Source: Anaerosporobacter faecicola
GTDB lineage: Bacteria > Bacillota > Clostridia > Lachnospirales > Lachnospiraceae
DNA: 64,000 nucleotides
Direction: 5' to 3'
Assembly (NCBI RefSeq): GCF_012070565.1
Contig: NZ_JAAQRO010000052.1
Coordinates: forward strand, 62,001 to 126,000
In this document: one piece after another, positions 28,979-37,726 of the stretch
Position numbering within the stretch: position 1 is the stretch's first letter
Layout of the letters: the number at the start of each line of letters is the position of its first letter
Notes under the pieces: model-generated
Seen by the model: only the letters and a program-made list of their open reading frames with translations
The model's database searches: none
What the model was told of the DNA's origin: nothing
Position numbers and translations under genes: made by a program

Positions 28979-30898
28979 TTAACTTTTCTCTTTTTGCTTA
29001 TATAAGAGGAGAGGAATTGCCGTAAACAAGACCAAGATAACAAGTAACAGGTATGCCATTGCATTGGATGCTGCAAATCCTACAGGTCCATTGCCTCCAA
29101 TTACACCAAGCACCTGTAAGATGATTCCTACTAGTCCAATAATGGAACCTCCTGCTACTAACCCTGAGGACAAACTAATTCCATTACTAACTCTTCCTTC
29201 TTTTTCAGTTTCTGATCTCGCTGTTTTTTCAATAAATACTCGTACTAGTGCTCCAATTAATATAATTGATGTTGTTGCAATTGGTAAATAAAATCCAATA
29301 GCAATCGTCATGATTGGAAGTTTTAACAAGAATAATACGATTCCCATTACCACACCAACAATAATCATATTCCATGGTAATTCTCCTGACATGATACCAG
29401 CGGTCAATGTTGATATTAGATTTGCTTGGGGTAAAGCAAATGGTACATTATCTCCTGTTATGGAAAGCTGGTCAGCCAATAATAAGATTACTCCCACAAC
29501 AACTACAACACCGATTATACTGGCAAGTGCAAAATATTTATCCATTTCCCGCTTTTCGCCGCCAATAATAAATGCTACTTTTTGCGATTGGCAATATCCA
29601 CCTGCAATAGAGATTGCTGTTACAATAAATGTACCGAATAACAAAAGCGCTTTATTATGTTCTGGCGTTACCCAGCTCATAATAACAAACAACATCGTTA
29701 CGATAACTAAAGAAGCAATCGTCATACCTGACACAGGTAGATTGGAGGTACCAATTGTACCTGTTAACCGACCTGATACAATTACAAACAATAACGATAG
29801 GAATAAGGATAACACTGCTCCTAATATAGCCATTACAATATTTCCACCAGAAATAATAAACCCTGCTACAAAACCAATTACAATACCAAGAAGTAATATG
29901 ATATTGGCAAACGAAGAACGCTCTCCTCCCTCAGAGGATTTTGCATGCAAGGTTTCCTTAACGGAAACAACAATCGTTGGTACTAATTTCAGCGCACCAA
30001 TTACACCACCTGCTAACATCATACCTGCACCAATGTACTTTACATAACTACCTGAGATATGATTAACCTGCATACTTTGAATTGGAACACTGGCATCATT
30101 CCATACATGGGCTCCGCCCTCTGCGAACTCCGCAAAGTATCCAATCAATGGCATAATTCCAAAGTTAGCCAAGATAGAACCAGCAAACATGGTAACCGCA
30201 ACTTCTAACCCGACAATAAAACCAATTCCTAGTAGAAGTGGGTTCACATCAATCTCCAATTTCCATTTATAGAATTTCTCATTAACGTAATGGATTACAC
30301 TATTGGTAACATTAAGGAAGGAACCAGTCAACACCGTGATCACACCACTCACACCAAAACCAATCCCCATATACTTCAACGATTCCCCAGCACCTTCTGA
30401 AGCAACCAGTGTCTCAGCAATTGCCATGGATTCGGGATACATCAACTTTCCATGTTCTTCAACAATCATATTCTTATACACCAATGAAGAAATTCCGATT
30501 CCAAACAATACACCACCAACACTAACCAAGAATCCTTCAATGAAGGTAACATTAGAACCTATTAACAAGATTGCTGGTAAAACATAGATGATACCACTTG
30601 AAACAGATTCTCCGCCACTTGCCATTCCTTGAACAATATTCTTTCCCAGGATTCCCTTCTGTTTAGCACACAAACTAATAAAAGCCGAACCTATAATTGA
30701 ACCTGGAATACCTGCTGCAACCGTTAATCCCGATTTCATACCGGAATAAGCCGTAGAAGCGGCAAATAACACTGCCAGGAATATACCAATTACAAGGATT
30801 GCAACACTGCCACCTTTTTTCGTTCCACTGGATACATAAGGAACATAGTCTTTTCCACTAACACCACCGTAAGCATCTTTCGATAATTTATTCTGCAT
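28979..30898 (-). CDS. OPT-family oligopeptide transporter
   Basis: A 639-residue membrane protein with about fifteen hydrophobic segments, matching the prokaryotic OPT family. Diagnostic stretches are AYSGMKSGLTVAAGIPGSIIG near the N-terminus and YPESMAIAETLVA. It should be a proton-driven importer of peptides or metal-peptide complexes. The ATG at 30898 is used because AGAAGGACAGGTG precedes it; the frame is open for 11 more codons upstream. It is a single gene. Confidence 0.92.
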   Translation of the reverse strand: MQNKLSKDAYGGVSGKDYVPYVSSGTKKGGSVAILVIGIFLAVLFAASTAYSGMKSGLTVAAGIPGSIIGSAFISLCAKQKGILGKNIVQGMASGGESVSSGIIYVLPAILLIGSNVTFIEGFLVSVGGVLFGIGISSLVYKNMIVEEHGKLMYPESMAIAETLVASEGAGESLKYMGIGFGVSGVITVLTGSFLNVTNSVIHYVNEKFYKWKLEIDVNPLLLGIGFIVGLEVAVTMFAGSILANFGIMPLIGYFAEFAEGGAHVWNDASVPIQSMQVNHISGSYVKYIGAGMMLAGGVIGALKLVPTIVVSVKETLHAKSSEGGERSSFANIILLLGIVIGFVAGFIISGGNIVMAILGAVLSLFLSLLFVIVSGRLTGTIGTSNLPVSGMTIASLVIVTMLFVIMSWVTPEHNKALLLFGTFIVTAISIAGGYCQSQKVAFIIGGEKREMDKYFALASIIGVVVVVGVILLLADQLSITGDNVPFALPQANLISTLTAGIMSGELPWNMIIVGVVMGIVLFLLKLPIMTIAIGFYLPIATTSIILIGALVRVFIEKTARSETEKEGRVSNGISLSSGLVAGGSIIGLVGIILQVLGVIGGNGPVGFAASNAMAYLLLVILVLFTAIPLLLYKQKEKS

Positions 30899-31068
30899 AT
30901 ACACCTGTCCTTCTATAATCTTACTTTGCAACTATTTCACCCAATGGTTCCATAGTAATGCAAACTTTACGATTATAGTTTGGTGTAATCGTCAGATTTT
31001 ATGTATTCAAATCCATATTTTCCTACTAATCTTCTACTATTTTTCATGCAAATTAGAAAAAGTTGATT

Positions 31069-31692
31069 TTAGTCTGGTTTTACATTGGCACATAATAAAA
31101 ATGCACGCATGCTAATCATTTTCCAATTCTTCACTTGAAATCCATGTTCTTCAAGTAAGTGATGGATTTCCTTTTTCCCATAGATATGATAATCTCCACT
31201 ATTCGAGTATCGTAAAAAATAATTTAAGATTCTTAGATACCAATTCATTGGTGCTGTAGGATCTCCCAGAATAAAGGTTCCTCCTGGTTTTAATACACGT
31301 CTTATTTCTTGAAGTACCCGCATTGGCTTTGGATAATGGTGAAACGAAGCATTGCATATGACAACATCAAACATTTGCTTCTCAAAAGGTAAACATTCCG
31401 CATCTCCTACCTGAAACTGTGCATTCTTAATCTGCCTTCCCCTTGCTGCCTTGATCATGTTTTCAGACAGATCAACTCCATATAGACTCGTCTCAAACTT
31501 TCTTGATAACAGACTGGCTACATTCCCATTCCCACAGCCAAGATCTAATATAGAATCCTTTTTGTCCAAAGCATCTACACTTCGAACAATCTCATCATAC
31601 ATACAACGTACATACTTTCCATCATAACTATTATCATAATCTGCTGCTATTGTGTCAAAATGATTCTTTGTTACCTCTTTTCTTAATTCCAT
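31069..31692 (-). CDS. Class I SAM-dependent methyltransferase
   Basis: A 207-residue Rossmann-fold methyltransferase. Motif I is ILDLGCGNGNVASLL, motif II the acidic GVDLSENMIKAA, and the post-motif GDAECLPFEKQMFDVVICNASFHHY resembles UbiE/Coq5-like small-molecule methyltransferases. The substrate cannot be told. AAAGGAG lies 6 bases before the ATG, and a 7-bp hairpin (31704-31723) sits immediately upstream of the ribosome site. It is the gene downstream of the tetR gene, with a TetR-type palindrome between them, so it is probably controlled by that regulator. Confidence 0.9.
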   Translation of the reverse strand: MELRKEVTKNHFDTIAADYDNSYDGKYVRCMYDEIVRSVDALDKKDSILDLGCGNGNVASLLSRKFETSLYGVDLSENMIKAARGRQIKNAQFQVGDAECLPFEKQMFDVVICNASFHHYPKPMRVLQEIRRVLKPGGTFILGDPTAPMNWYLRILNYFLRYSNSGDYHIYGKKEIHHLLEEHGFQVKNWKMISMRAFLLCANVKPD

Positions 31693-31750
31693 ACTCTCCT
31701 TTGTAAGGGTATCAACCCTTACCGCTCCTTTCTTACATTTTACTTAATTG

Positions 31751-31824
31751 ATTCAAGTGCCAAAAGCCTTTACTAAAACTTTCTTTCGTTGATTTGCACA
31801 AACATTAACGAATCTCATGCAATA
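31751..31824 (+). repeat. Dispersed repeat, copy 1
   Basis: Aligns without gaps to copy 2 (37591-37664), with 63 of 74 positions identical by hand count. It lies between the tetR and methyltransferase genes, which are on the opposite strand. Its core is shared with copy 3 at 41519-41554. Confidence 0.75.
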
Positions 31825-31828
31825 CACT

Positions 31829-31859
31829 TGAATGAATATTAGTCATTGACATTCATTCA
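31829..31859. promoter_or_regulatory. TetR-type operator, site 1
   Basis: Inverted 9-base arms TGAATGAAT and ATTCATTCA enclose 13 bases. The 15-mer CACTTGAATGAATAT that begins this site recurs exactly at site 2 upstream of tetR. It lies about 140 bases upstream of the methyltransferase start. Confidence 0.65.
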
Positions 31860-31929
31860 CTCGCAATGTATTATTTTACCCCAACTTATGTTGGGGTAAT
31901 TTTCACTTACTACTCAAGAATCCATTTTC

Positions 31930-32493
31930 CTACCGAAGTAATTTTTCAATAAATTTTGATAACGCCTGGAGTTTCACTTCCGTTGTTAATGTATCATCAT
32001 TGATAATTGGCATTTGTCCATATAAAATGAACAAAGCCAAACTTCTACTATATTCTTCATCAATGAATCCTTTTTCTTCCCACCGTTTGACCATATCAAG
32101 AACTGGTTGTTCCAACAAGGAAAGCATACGCAATTCCAATTGTTTATGAAACATCTCATTTCCTTCTCGATGGAAGAACGCATGGTACTTCTCCTTTCCA
32201 TCCGTATCACGGAAATGCTCTGTCAACCTGACCATATAATCCATAACCGAAGGAAGATCCTTATTTAATATCTGAATCATTGGTGCCGCACATTCTTCCG
32301 CATAAGAATTCAATGCTTCTTGGTACAATTCTTCTTTGGATCGAAAATAGCGATAACACAATCCGGAGACAACTTTCATTTCCTTGGCAATGTCTGTCAT
32401 TGTTGTTGCCTCATAACCTTTTTGTGCAAATAACCTCATTGCTGTATCAATCATCTCTTTTTTACGCTCTTCTGGTGGTTTCGATACTCTCAT
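31930..32493 (-). CDS. TetR-family transcriptional regulator
   Basis: 187 residues. The N-terminal helix-turn-helix is recognisable: MIDTAMRLFAQKGYEATTMTDIAKEMKVVSGLCYRYFRSKEELYQEAL. The C-terminal ligand-binding domain shows no known specificity. The start is the ATG at 32493, which has GGAG 6 bases upstream and is followed by MRVSKPPEERK; the longer open frame includes leader DNA. Matching palindromes upstream of its own start (32531-32563) and between it and the methyltransferase (31829-31859) suggest it represses both genes. Confidence 0.9.
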   Translation of the reverse strand: MRVSKPPEERKKEMIDTAMRLFAQKGYEATTMTDIAKEMKVVSGLCYRYFRSKEELYQEALNSYAEECAAPMIQILNKDLPSVMDYMVRLTEHFRDTDGKEKYHAFFHREGNEMFHKQLELRMLSLLEQPVLDMVKRWEEKGFIDEEYSRSLALFILYGQMPIINDDTLTTEVKLQALSKFIEKLLR

Positions 32494-32530
32494 AGACAAC
32501 TCCATTTGTTTTTTTCTTATCTTATCACTT

Positions 32531-32563
32531 GAATGAATATATGTCAATGACAATTATTCATTC
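32531..32563. promoter_or_regulatory. TetR-type operator, site 2
   Basis: Arms GAATGAATA and TATTCATTC flank 15 bases that themselves contain the palindrome TGTCAATGACA. It is 38 bases upstream of the tetR start and overlaps the 3' end of the preceding zinc-ribbon gene, fitting autoregulation. Confidence 0.68.
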
Positions 32564-32940
32564 CTATTTTTCTGCTCGTTACTCCTAAACTTTATCCCAC
32601 AGACACGACAACTTTCGTCCTCACCCGTGACAAGACGATTTCCGCAAGCTTGGCACTCATAATGATTCTCTCCCAAGGGAATTTTCTCATTTTTATGCTT
32701 TTCGTAGTAACGATTTATATATCGATCTTGAGTCAACTCAATCCCAAGCCAGATACCAAATAACAGTAAGATTGCCACGCCTAAATAAAAGGATCCTTTC
32801 ATAATTGGAACATATCCGCTCCACGAATGAAAACAAGAAAGAATCCTTATGATTCCCGGTATAATGAGTAAAAAGACAAAACCAATCCCAATTACTTTCG
32901 TTCCATACCCAATCGAATTAATCTTCCGAAATTTTTTCAT
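32554..32940 (-). CDS. Small membrane protein with C-terminal zinc ribbon
   Basis: 128 residues with two hydrophobic segments in the first 70 and a charged stretch, then two CxxC knuckles (ECQACGNR and CRVCGIK) that should bind one zinc ion on the cytoplasmic side. I do not recognise a named family. An AGGAG lies 6 bases before the ATG. It stands between the hybrid kinase and tetR in the same direction. Its stop codon overlaps the TetR site 2. Confidence 0.72.
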   Translation of the reverse strand: MKKFRKINSIGYGTKVIGIGFVFLLIIPGIIRILSCFHSWSGYVPIMKGSFYLGVAILLLFGIWLGIELTQDRYINRYYEKHKNEKIPLGENHYECQACGNRLVTGEDESCRVCGIKFRSNEQKNRNE

Positions 32941-33014
32941 ATTGTTCTCCTATTGTTTACATAAGAATGCAGCAATTATCGATTGTTTTAGCCAAAAAAC
33001 TAATTCACTATCGT

Positions 33015-35780
33015 TTAAATGGTTTTTAGCACATTTGATAATCTCATCTCAAGTACTTTAGGTGTAATTGGTTTGTACACAAAATCATTCGCACCAAAAG
33101 ACAATAACTGCTCCTCTTGATCTGGTGCACCACATTGTGTATTAACGATGATAGCAATATGGCGATACGCTTCGATCTTTCTGATACGTTTAATCAATTC
33201 CATACCATCCATATTAGGCATCTGTATCCCCGTTATAATAGCATCGATTCCTTTTTCTTTGGCAAGAATTTCCAAGGCTTTTTTCCCATTATCAGCCTCA
33301 ATCACATCATAATTTGCATTGATTGCTTCTCTTACTGCTATACGATTCATCTCAATATCATCTACTACAAGGATTCTAGGATGAACGTACATATTCTTAT
33401 GTTTAATCAACCGTTCCATTACTTCAAACAATTTATTCTTATCGATGGGTTTACTCAAATGTGCATTCATTCCAGCTCTCTCTGTTGCCTCCACATCTTC
33501 TTGAAATGCATTGGCTGTCATTGCGATGATTGGTATTGTTTTTGCATCTATTCGATTAATTGACCGAATTGTTTTTGTCGCATCAAGCCCATTCATAATA
33601 GGCATTCGAATATCCATAAGAATCGCATCGTAGTAATTTAATTCCGACTCACTGAATTTCTCCACGCCTAACTGACCATTCTCAACACAATCTACAATCA
33701 TACCTTTTCCCATTAAGATTCGGGTTGCTATGTTTGCATTGATTGGATGATCTTCACACAGCAGAATTCGGCAGCCTTCAAGTATATGACCAGTGTAATC
33801 CGAATTCTTAACCTTTTTCCATTCCGCAATCTGTTCATCTGTTGCCATTGGAAGTGGTACGGTAAATGTAAACTTTGTTCCTTTTCCTATTTCACTCTCT
33901 ACAGATATATCTCCACCCATTAGGGTAAGAATCTGTTTTGTAATGGTCATACCTAAGCCTGTCCCTTTCGAACTTGACGTACTTGTATTATGTTCCTGCG
34001 TAAAAGGTTCAAACAAATGTGGTAGGAATTCTTTACTCATCCCTACACCATTATCTTCAATCACGAATTGATCCTTAATAATTCCGTTTTTTACAGAAAG
34101 TGTCGTTAGGGTAAATTCAATGGTTCCTCCCTCTGGAGTAAACTTTACGGCATTTCCAAGTATATTCATAATGATCTGTTCCAGTCTTCCCACATCTACG
34201 TAAAGCATAGTAAATGGAATATTCTCTGTATGTACTAAAAATGTAATGTTCTTTTCTTTCATATTGGGTGAAATAAGAGATATAACCGTGTTAAATACAG
34301 TTCGTCCATCACACACTACTGGTTTTAATTCTAGCTTTCCACTCTCAATTCGACTCACATCAAGGGTATCATTAATAAGATTCAAAAGGTATTTTCCTGA
34401 TTGCTCCAGCTGATTTAAATCATTTCGTACCCTTCGATCCGTTACATAGTCTTGTAACAACGATGTTATTCCCAAAATTCCGTTAAGCGGTGTCCGCATA
34501 TCGTGACTTACTCTGGATAGGAAATCCGTTTTAGACCGGTTAGCTTTTTCTGCAATACGTAGTGCATTCTTCAGTTGGGCATTTCGCTCTTCCCATTCTG
34601 GATTCACGTCTCGCATCATACCAATCAACCGGCTAATCCTTCCATCCTCTTTCAGATCAAGATGTCCCGTAACTTCTGTCCAACGATATGTTCCATCCTT
34701 TAATTTCATTCGAACAACTACAGATGTTTGCTCACTTTCCCCTCTTCGAGATGCTAAATATTCAACCAATTTATCAAAATCATCTGGATGAACACAGGAA
34801 AGACTATGCTTGTTTCCCATAATGGAGTAGTATCCATCTTTACTTAGGGCATATTCTTCAAATTTATTCGATGAATAGAATCCTGTTTGTTCATCCCATT
34901 CAAAATATGCTGTCTGGGTCATATCAAGGAGCATACGATAATATTCTTGTTCTCTTCGAGCGATTCTTGTTTCTTCTGAAACATTTGTATGTACTGCATA
35001 TAGTATTGCTATATCATCAGGAAGCATTTTCCCCTCAGCAATTACATTTGCCTCCATTGTAATCTCAAGTAAATCCCGCTTTTTCGTATAAACATGGTAA
35101 GCGATACTGATTGTCTGCTTATTTTTCAGACTTTCCAACACTTTATCCATAACATAATCCCGATCTTCTTTTGGCATCTCTTCCAATATATCATGCTTTA
35201 CCGATTTCATTAATTCTTTCTGGTCCTTGTAACCTAGCATCTTAGCCAATGTTGGAGATAGATAATCTGCCTCCACTCTGCCATTTTTCTTCATTCGATA
35301 AATAGCTGTTCCACCGGGTATTGTTGCCATCAGCATCTGTTCTTTCTTCCGTGTTTCATCTAACTCCTGTTCTAGGGTATACTTTTCCAGTTCACAATCC
35401 GGAAAAGAAGCATGTACGCTATCCATCAACCAGCTTCTATCATCCTGCATAATACAGTTAGCTGTGATCCGAATCATTACATCACATACTGAATTTGGTA
35501 TGGCAACTTGTCTTCCATATACTGTTAGCCTTGTAACTCGATCACTCATTTTACGGATTATGGGATCTCCCATAACGATTTCAAGTGTATTTGGGAATTT
35601 ACTGATATCTTTTTTTAATAGAGCATATAATTCTGCTTTTCCATAAGCTGTCTCGTTTTGTTCTGTACCAATCCACTCAATCTGGTCCGTCACCATCTCC
35701 ATTATCTGCACAATATCTCTTTTCTTATAGTATGCTTGAACCATGGCAAAGACTAATTCTTTCTCTGTATGATACCCCAT
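33015..35780 (-). CDS. Hybrid sensor histidine kinase with two receiver domains
   Basis: 921 residues and no membrane segment, so a soluble sensor. In order: an NTF2/SnoaL-like domain (about 1-125), a PAS domain (about 145-255), a PAS_3 domain (about 280-390), the dimerisation domain with H box SHDMRTPLNGILG (about 425), the ATPase domain with N box NAVKFTPEGG and G box GTGLGMTIT, and two receivers. Receiver 1 has the phosphoacceptor in AILMDIRMP. In receiver 2 the equivalent position is Gly851 (AIITGIQMP), so it cannot be phosphorylated at the usual site, although Lys903 is kept. Output must go through another protein or by binding. The signal is unknown. Confidence 0.92.
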   Translation of the reverse strand: MGYHTEKELVFAMVQAYYKKRDIVQIMEMVTDQIEWIGTEQNETAYGKAELYALLKKDISKFPNTLEIVMGDPIIRKMSDRVTRLTVYGRQVAIPNSVCDVMIRITANCIMQDDRSWLMDSVHASFPDCELEKYTLEQELDETRKKEQMLMATIPGGTAIYRMKKNGRVEADYLSPTLAKMLGYKDQKELMKSVKHDILEEMPKEDRDYVMDKVLESLKNKQTISIAYHVYTKKRDLLEITMEANVIAEGKMLPDDIAILYAVHTNVSEETRIARREQEYYRMLLDMTQTAYFEWDEQTGFYSSNKFEEYALSKDGYYSIMGNKHSLSCVHPDDFDKLVEYLASRRGESEQTSVVVRMKLKDGTYRWTEVTGHLDLKEDGRISRLIGMMRDVNPEWEERNAQLKNALRIAEKANRSKTDFLSRVSHDMRTPLNGILGITSLLQDYVTDRRVRNDLNQLEQSGKYLLNLINDTLDVSRIESGKLELKPVVCDGRTVFNTVISLISPNMKEKNITFLVHTENIPFTMLYVDVGRLEQIIMNILGNAVKFTPEGGTIEFTLTTLSVKNGIIKDQFVIEDNGVGMSKEFLPHLFEPFTQEHNTSTSSSKGTGLGMTITKQILTLMGGDISVESEIGKGTKFTFTVPLPMATDEQIAEWKKVKNSDYTGHILEGCRILLCEDHPINANIATRILMGKGMIVDCVENGQLGVEKFSESELNYYDAILMDIRMPIMNGLDATKTIRSINRIDAKTIPIIAMTANAFQEDVEATERAGMNAHLSKPIDKNKLFEVMERLIKHKNMYVHPRILVVDDIEMNRIAVREAINANYDVIEADNGKKALEILAKEKGIDAIITGIQMPNMDGMELIKRIRKIEAYRHIAIIVNTQCGAPDQEEQLLSFGANDFVYKPITPKVLEMRLSNVLKTI

Positions 35781-35992
35781 ATGTAGCCCCCTTCAGTACA
35801 ACAATATTCAAAGCCAGATTAGTTCCTTTTACTTAAATGATAAATAATGGTATGTTTAGATACTTTTATTCCATATTATACTCTTAGATCACCAAATAAT
35901 CAATTTGTAAATCGACTTTCTGTATGTTGTTCCTTCTGGATAATTACCTATGATAAAAAGCATATACTTCATTGTTACAAAGAAAGGTATAT

Positions 35993-36466
35993 CTATTGAC
36001 AGTTCAATTCCTTCTCCAAAATCTGAAGAATAAATGGACTATTCTCCAAGGATAAGGTTATCATAAATGCCATATATCTGCATTTTTTATAAAGCTCCCC
36101 ATCTAAATGAAACGTATACCCCATAAAACATCTTGGATTACAATCCTCTGGATTGACCAGTCGTTTACAAATGGAAGCTTTCTTTATCTCTTTTTTCATC
36201 TTCTCTGGTATCGTATCAAGAAAATCCTCATATTGACGAACGTGGTCTGCATAGATTCGCAATTTCATGCCTGCTTTTCTTGTAACTAAATTTGCCAGTG
36301 TTTTCTTCGTATCTTTTCTGATGAAAGAAACGACACTTCCACTTTTAGCAGGCTTTATTTCACAGGTACACAAATCATTTTGTGTCAACTGATCATAGAT
36401 TTCCTGAACGAATTCCAAATCTTTCTCTTGTACCGTTTGTATATACGTAGCAAATTGCTCACCCAT
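35993..36466 (-). CDS. Conserved hypothetical protein linked to AraC/GyrI regulator
   Basis: About 157 residues from the ATG at 36466, which has GAGGTG 7 bases upstream and follows the regulator stop by 10 bases. The frame is open further upstream, but only inside the regulator gene. The middle is basic. The C-terminal third carries cysteines in ICKRLVNPEDCNPRCFMGYTF and then LYKKCRYMAFMITLSLEN. I do not recognise its function. Tight coupling to the AraC/GyrI gene suggests it acts in the same response, perhaps to a toxic compound. Confidence 0.7.
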   Translation of the reverse strand: MGEQFATYIQTVQEKDLEFVQEIYDQLTQNDLCTCEIKPAKSGSVVSFIRKDTKKTLANLVTRKAGMKLRIYADHVRQYEDFLDTIPEKMKKEIKKASICKRLVNPEDCNPRCFMGYTFHLDGELYKKCRYMAFMITLSLENSPFILQILEKELNCQ

Positions 36467-36476
36467 TGATAACACC

Positions 36477-37331
36477 TCATCTTTCGCTTTTTTTGACAAC
36501 TGGAATCCAAACTTCAAACTTCGCATGTTCTGGGTCTGGACTAATATAAACTTCCATATCTGGTCCATTGGCATATTCATAACCTGAGGTTGGAAGCCAT
36601 TCTAAGACGATCCTTCTTTCTAACTCTTGAATCACACTACTCATGCCCTCACCTTCAAATACTGCCCAAGTTGCAGCTGGTATTACATATTCTTCAAAAT
36701 CCTCTTTGTCTTTCGTACTAGCAACGGCAATATAATAACTCCACTGCTCCTGATCCGTACAAGCACTAACACCAAGTAAGCCCTGAATTTCTCCATCCAT
36801 TTTTTCAAGTAACCGTGGAATTGTTCCATCCGTGGTGGCTTTCTGCCACATTTGAGGTACTGTTTCAAAGTTTTTTTCAATCTCTTTTTCTAATGGTTTT
36901 GATATGCCTACAATACGTATTTCTTCTTTCTTTTCAATTCGATAATTCATCTCATCTACCCCTTTAATCATAATTTGAAATCTCATTGGTGGAAAGGATT
37001 TGACAGATATTCCTCCTTGCTTAATGAATGAAGGCGCTATTCCATGCACACTTTGAAATGCTCGATTAAAAGCTGTTGGAGATTGATATCCGTAGCGAAG
37101 TGCCACATCAATGATCTTTTCATCACCACTCTGTAGATCAACAGCTGCTAACGACATCTTCCTTCTGCGAATATATTCAGGAAGTGGCACATCTGCCATA
37201 TAAGCAAACATTCTCTGAAAGTGATAGGAAGAGCAACATGCGATTTTTCCTAATTCCTCATAATTCACATCTTCCTTTAGGTGCTCTTCAATATAGTTCA
37301 TTGCCTGATTCAAACGTTCAATCCATTCCAT
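36477..37331 (-). CDS. AraC-family regulator with GyrI-like effector domain
   Basis: 284 residues. The N-terminal 105 residues are an AraC DNA-binding domain with two helix-turn-helices (YEELGKIACCSSYHFQRMF and IIDVALRYGYQSPTAFNRAF). The rest is a GyrI/SOUL-like ligand-binding domain ending in VYISPDPEHAKFEVWIPVVK, as in Rob and BmrR-like proteins that bind hydrophobic cations. The ATG at 37331 is chosen because ACAGGAGG precedes it by 6 bases. A palindrome lies about 65 bases upstream (37398-37426). It probably controls itself and the downstream hypothetical gene. Confidence 0.9.
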   Translation of the reverse strand: MEWIERLNQAMNYIEEHLKEDVNYEELGKIACCSSYHFQRMFAYMADVPLPEYIRRRKMSLAAVDLQSGDEKIIDVALRYGYQSPTAFNRAFQSVHGIAPSFIKQGGISVKSFPPMRFQIMIKGVDEMNYRIEKKEEIRIVGISKPLEKEIEKNFETVPQMWQKATTDGTIPRLLEKMDGEIQGLLGVSACTDQEQWSYYIAVASTKDKEDFEEYVIPAATWAVFEGEGMSSVIQELERRIVLEWLPTSGYEYANGPDMEVYISPDPEHAKFEVWIPVVKKSER

Positions 37332-37397
37332 TTTGATTCCTCCTGTACAAGTCATCTCTGACTCTATTCGTATTGTAATCCATATCTTTTGCATCGT

Positions 37398-37426
37398 CCT
37401 CTCATTTTTTGTACAAAAAAGAGAGG
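37398..37426. promoter_or_regulatory. Long palindrome upstream of the AraC-type regulator
   Basis: CCTCTC and GAGAGG flank the perfect 16-base palindrome TTTTTTGTACAAAAAA, with one extra A on one side. Its position 65 bases upstream of the regulator start suits an operator. No U tract follows a closed stem, so a terminator is less likely. Confidence 0.5.
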
Positions 37427-37556
37427 ATTGTTTTCAAAACGTTCACATAATCTTCATGAATGTTCCATAGTTCCTCCACATTTTCTTGTTATGATAATAC
37501 CATCAAAAGAAGTTAAGCCCTTCTTAATTGATTTTTTCATAACTCCCCCCTTTATA

Positions 37557-37582
37557 AGGAGCCTGACAAGGCTCCTATTTTT
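37557..37582 (+). terminator. Orphan plus-strand terminator-like hairpin
   Basis: Arms AGGAGCC (37557-37563) and GGCTCCT (37570-37576) are followed by A and five T on the plus strand. No plus-strand gene precedes it. It may end an unannotated short transcript or an antisense RNA from the regulator promoter region. Confidence 0.6.
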
Positions 37583-37590
37583 ATACGAGG

Positions 37591-37664
37591 ATTCAGGTGT
37601 CATAAGCCCTTAGTAAAACTTTCTTTCATTAATTTGCACAAACACTAGCTAATCTCATGTAATA
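37591..37664 (+). repeat. Dispersed repeat, copy 2
   Basis: Ungapped match to copy 1 (63 of 74 bases). Immediately after it stands GAGGAG, in the same relative place as the ribosome site after copy 3, but no start codon or gene follows. It lies between the orphan hairpin and the acetyltransferase terminator. Confidence 0.75.
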
Positions 37665-37684
37665 GAGGAGCTTTCCTATTATTA

Positions 37685-37726
37685 AAAGTTTGCTGATGCA
37701 GTGACTTTCCTACATCAGCAAACTTT
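37685..37726 (-). terminator. Terminator of the acetyltransferase gene
   Basis: A perfect 14-bp stem, 37685-37698 with 37713-37726, begins directly at the stop codon. In the minus transcript the last stem bases run into TTTTAAT. Confidence 0.78.

Noticed and set aside
29310-30047. 245-codon plus-strand frame opposite the OPT transporter
   Set aside because: It mirrors the membrane-protein codons of the real gene, has a proline/isoleucine/threonine-rich composition and no ribosome site.
31704-31723. Terminator before the methyltransferase
   Set aside because: The 7-bp hairpin has no U tract and touches the ribosome site, so it is at most a leader element.
31751-31836. Miniature transposon with 9-bp terminal inverted repeats (ATTCAAGTG / CACTTGAAT) around repeat copy 1
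   Set aside because: Copies 2 and 3 of the repeat lack these ends, and the right-hand end is part of the TetR operator that also occurs upstream of tetR.
31846-31874. Plus-strand promoter TTGACA-17-TATTAT
   Set aside because: The match is good, but transcription would start inside an 8-bp hairpin (31878-31897) and only an antisense strand of tetR follows. The TTGACA is better explained as part of the TetR operator.
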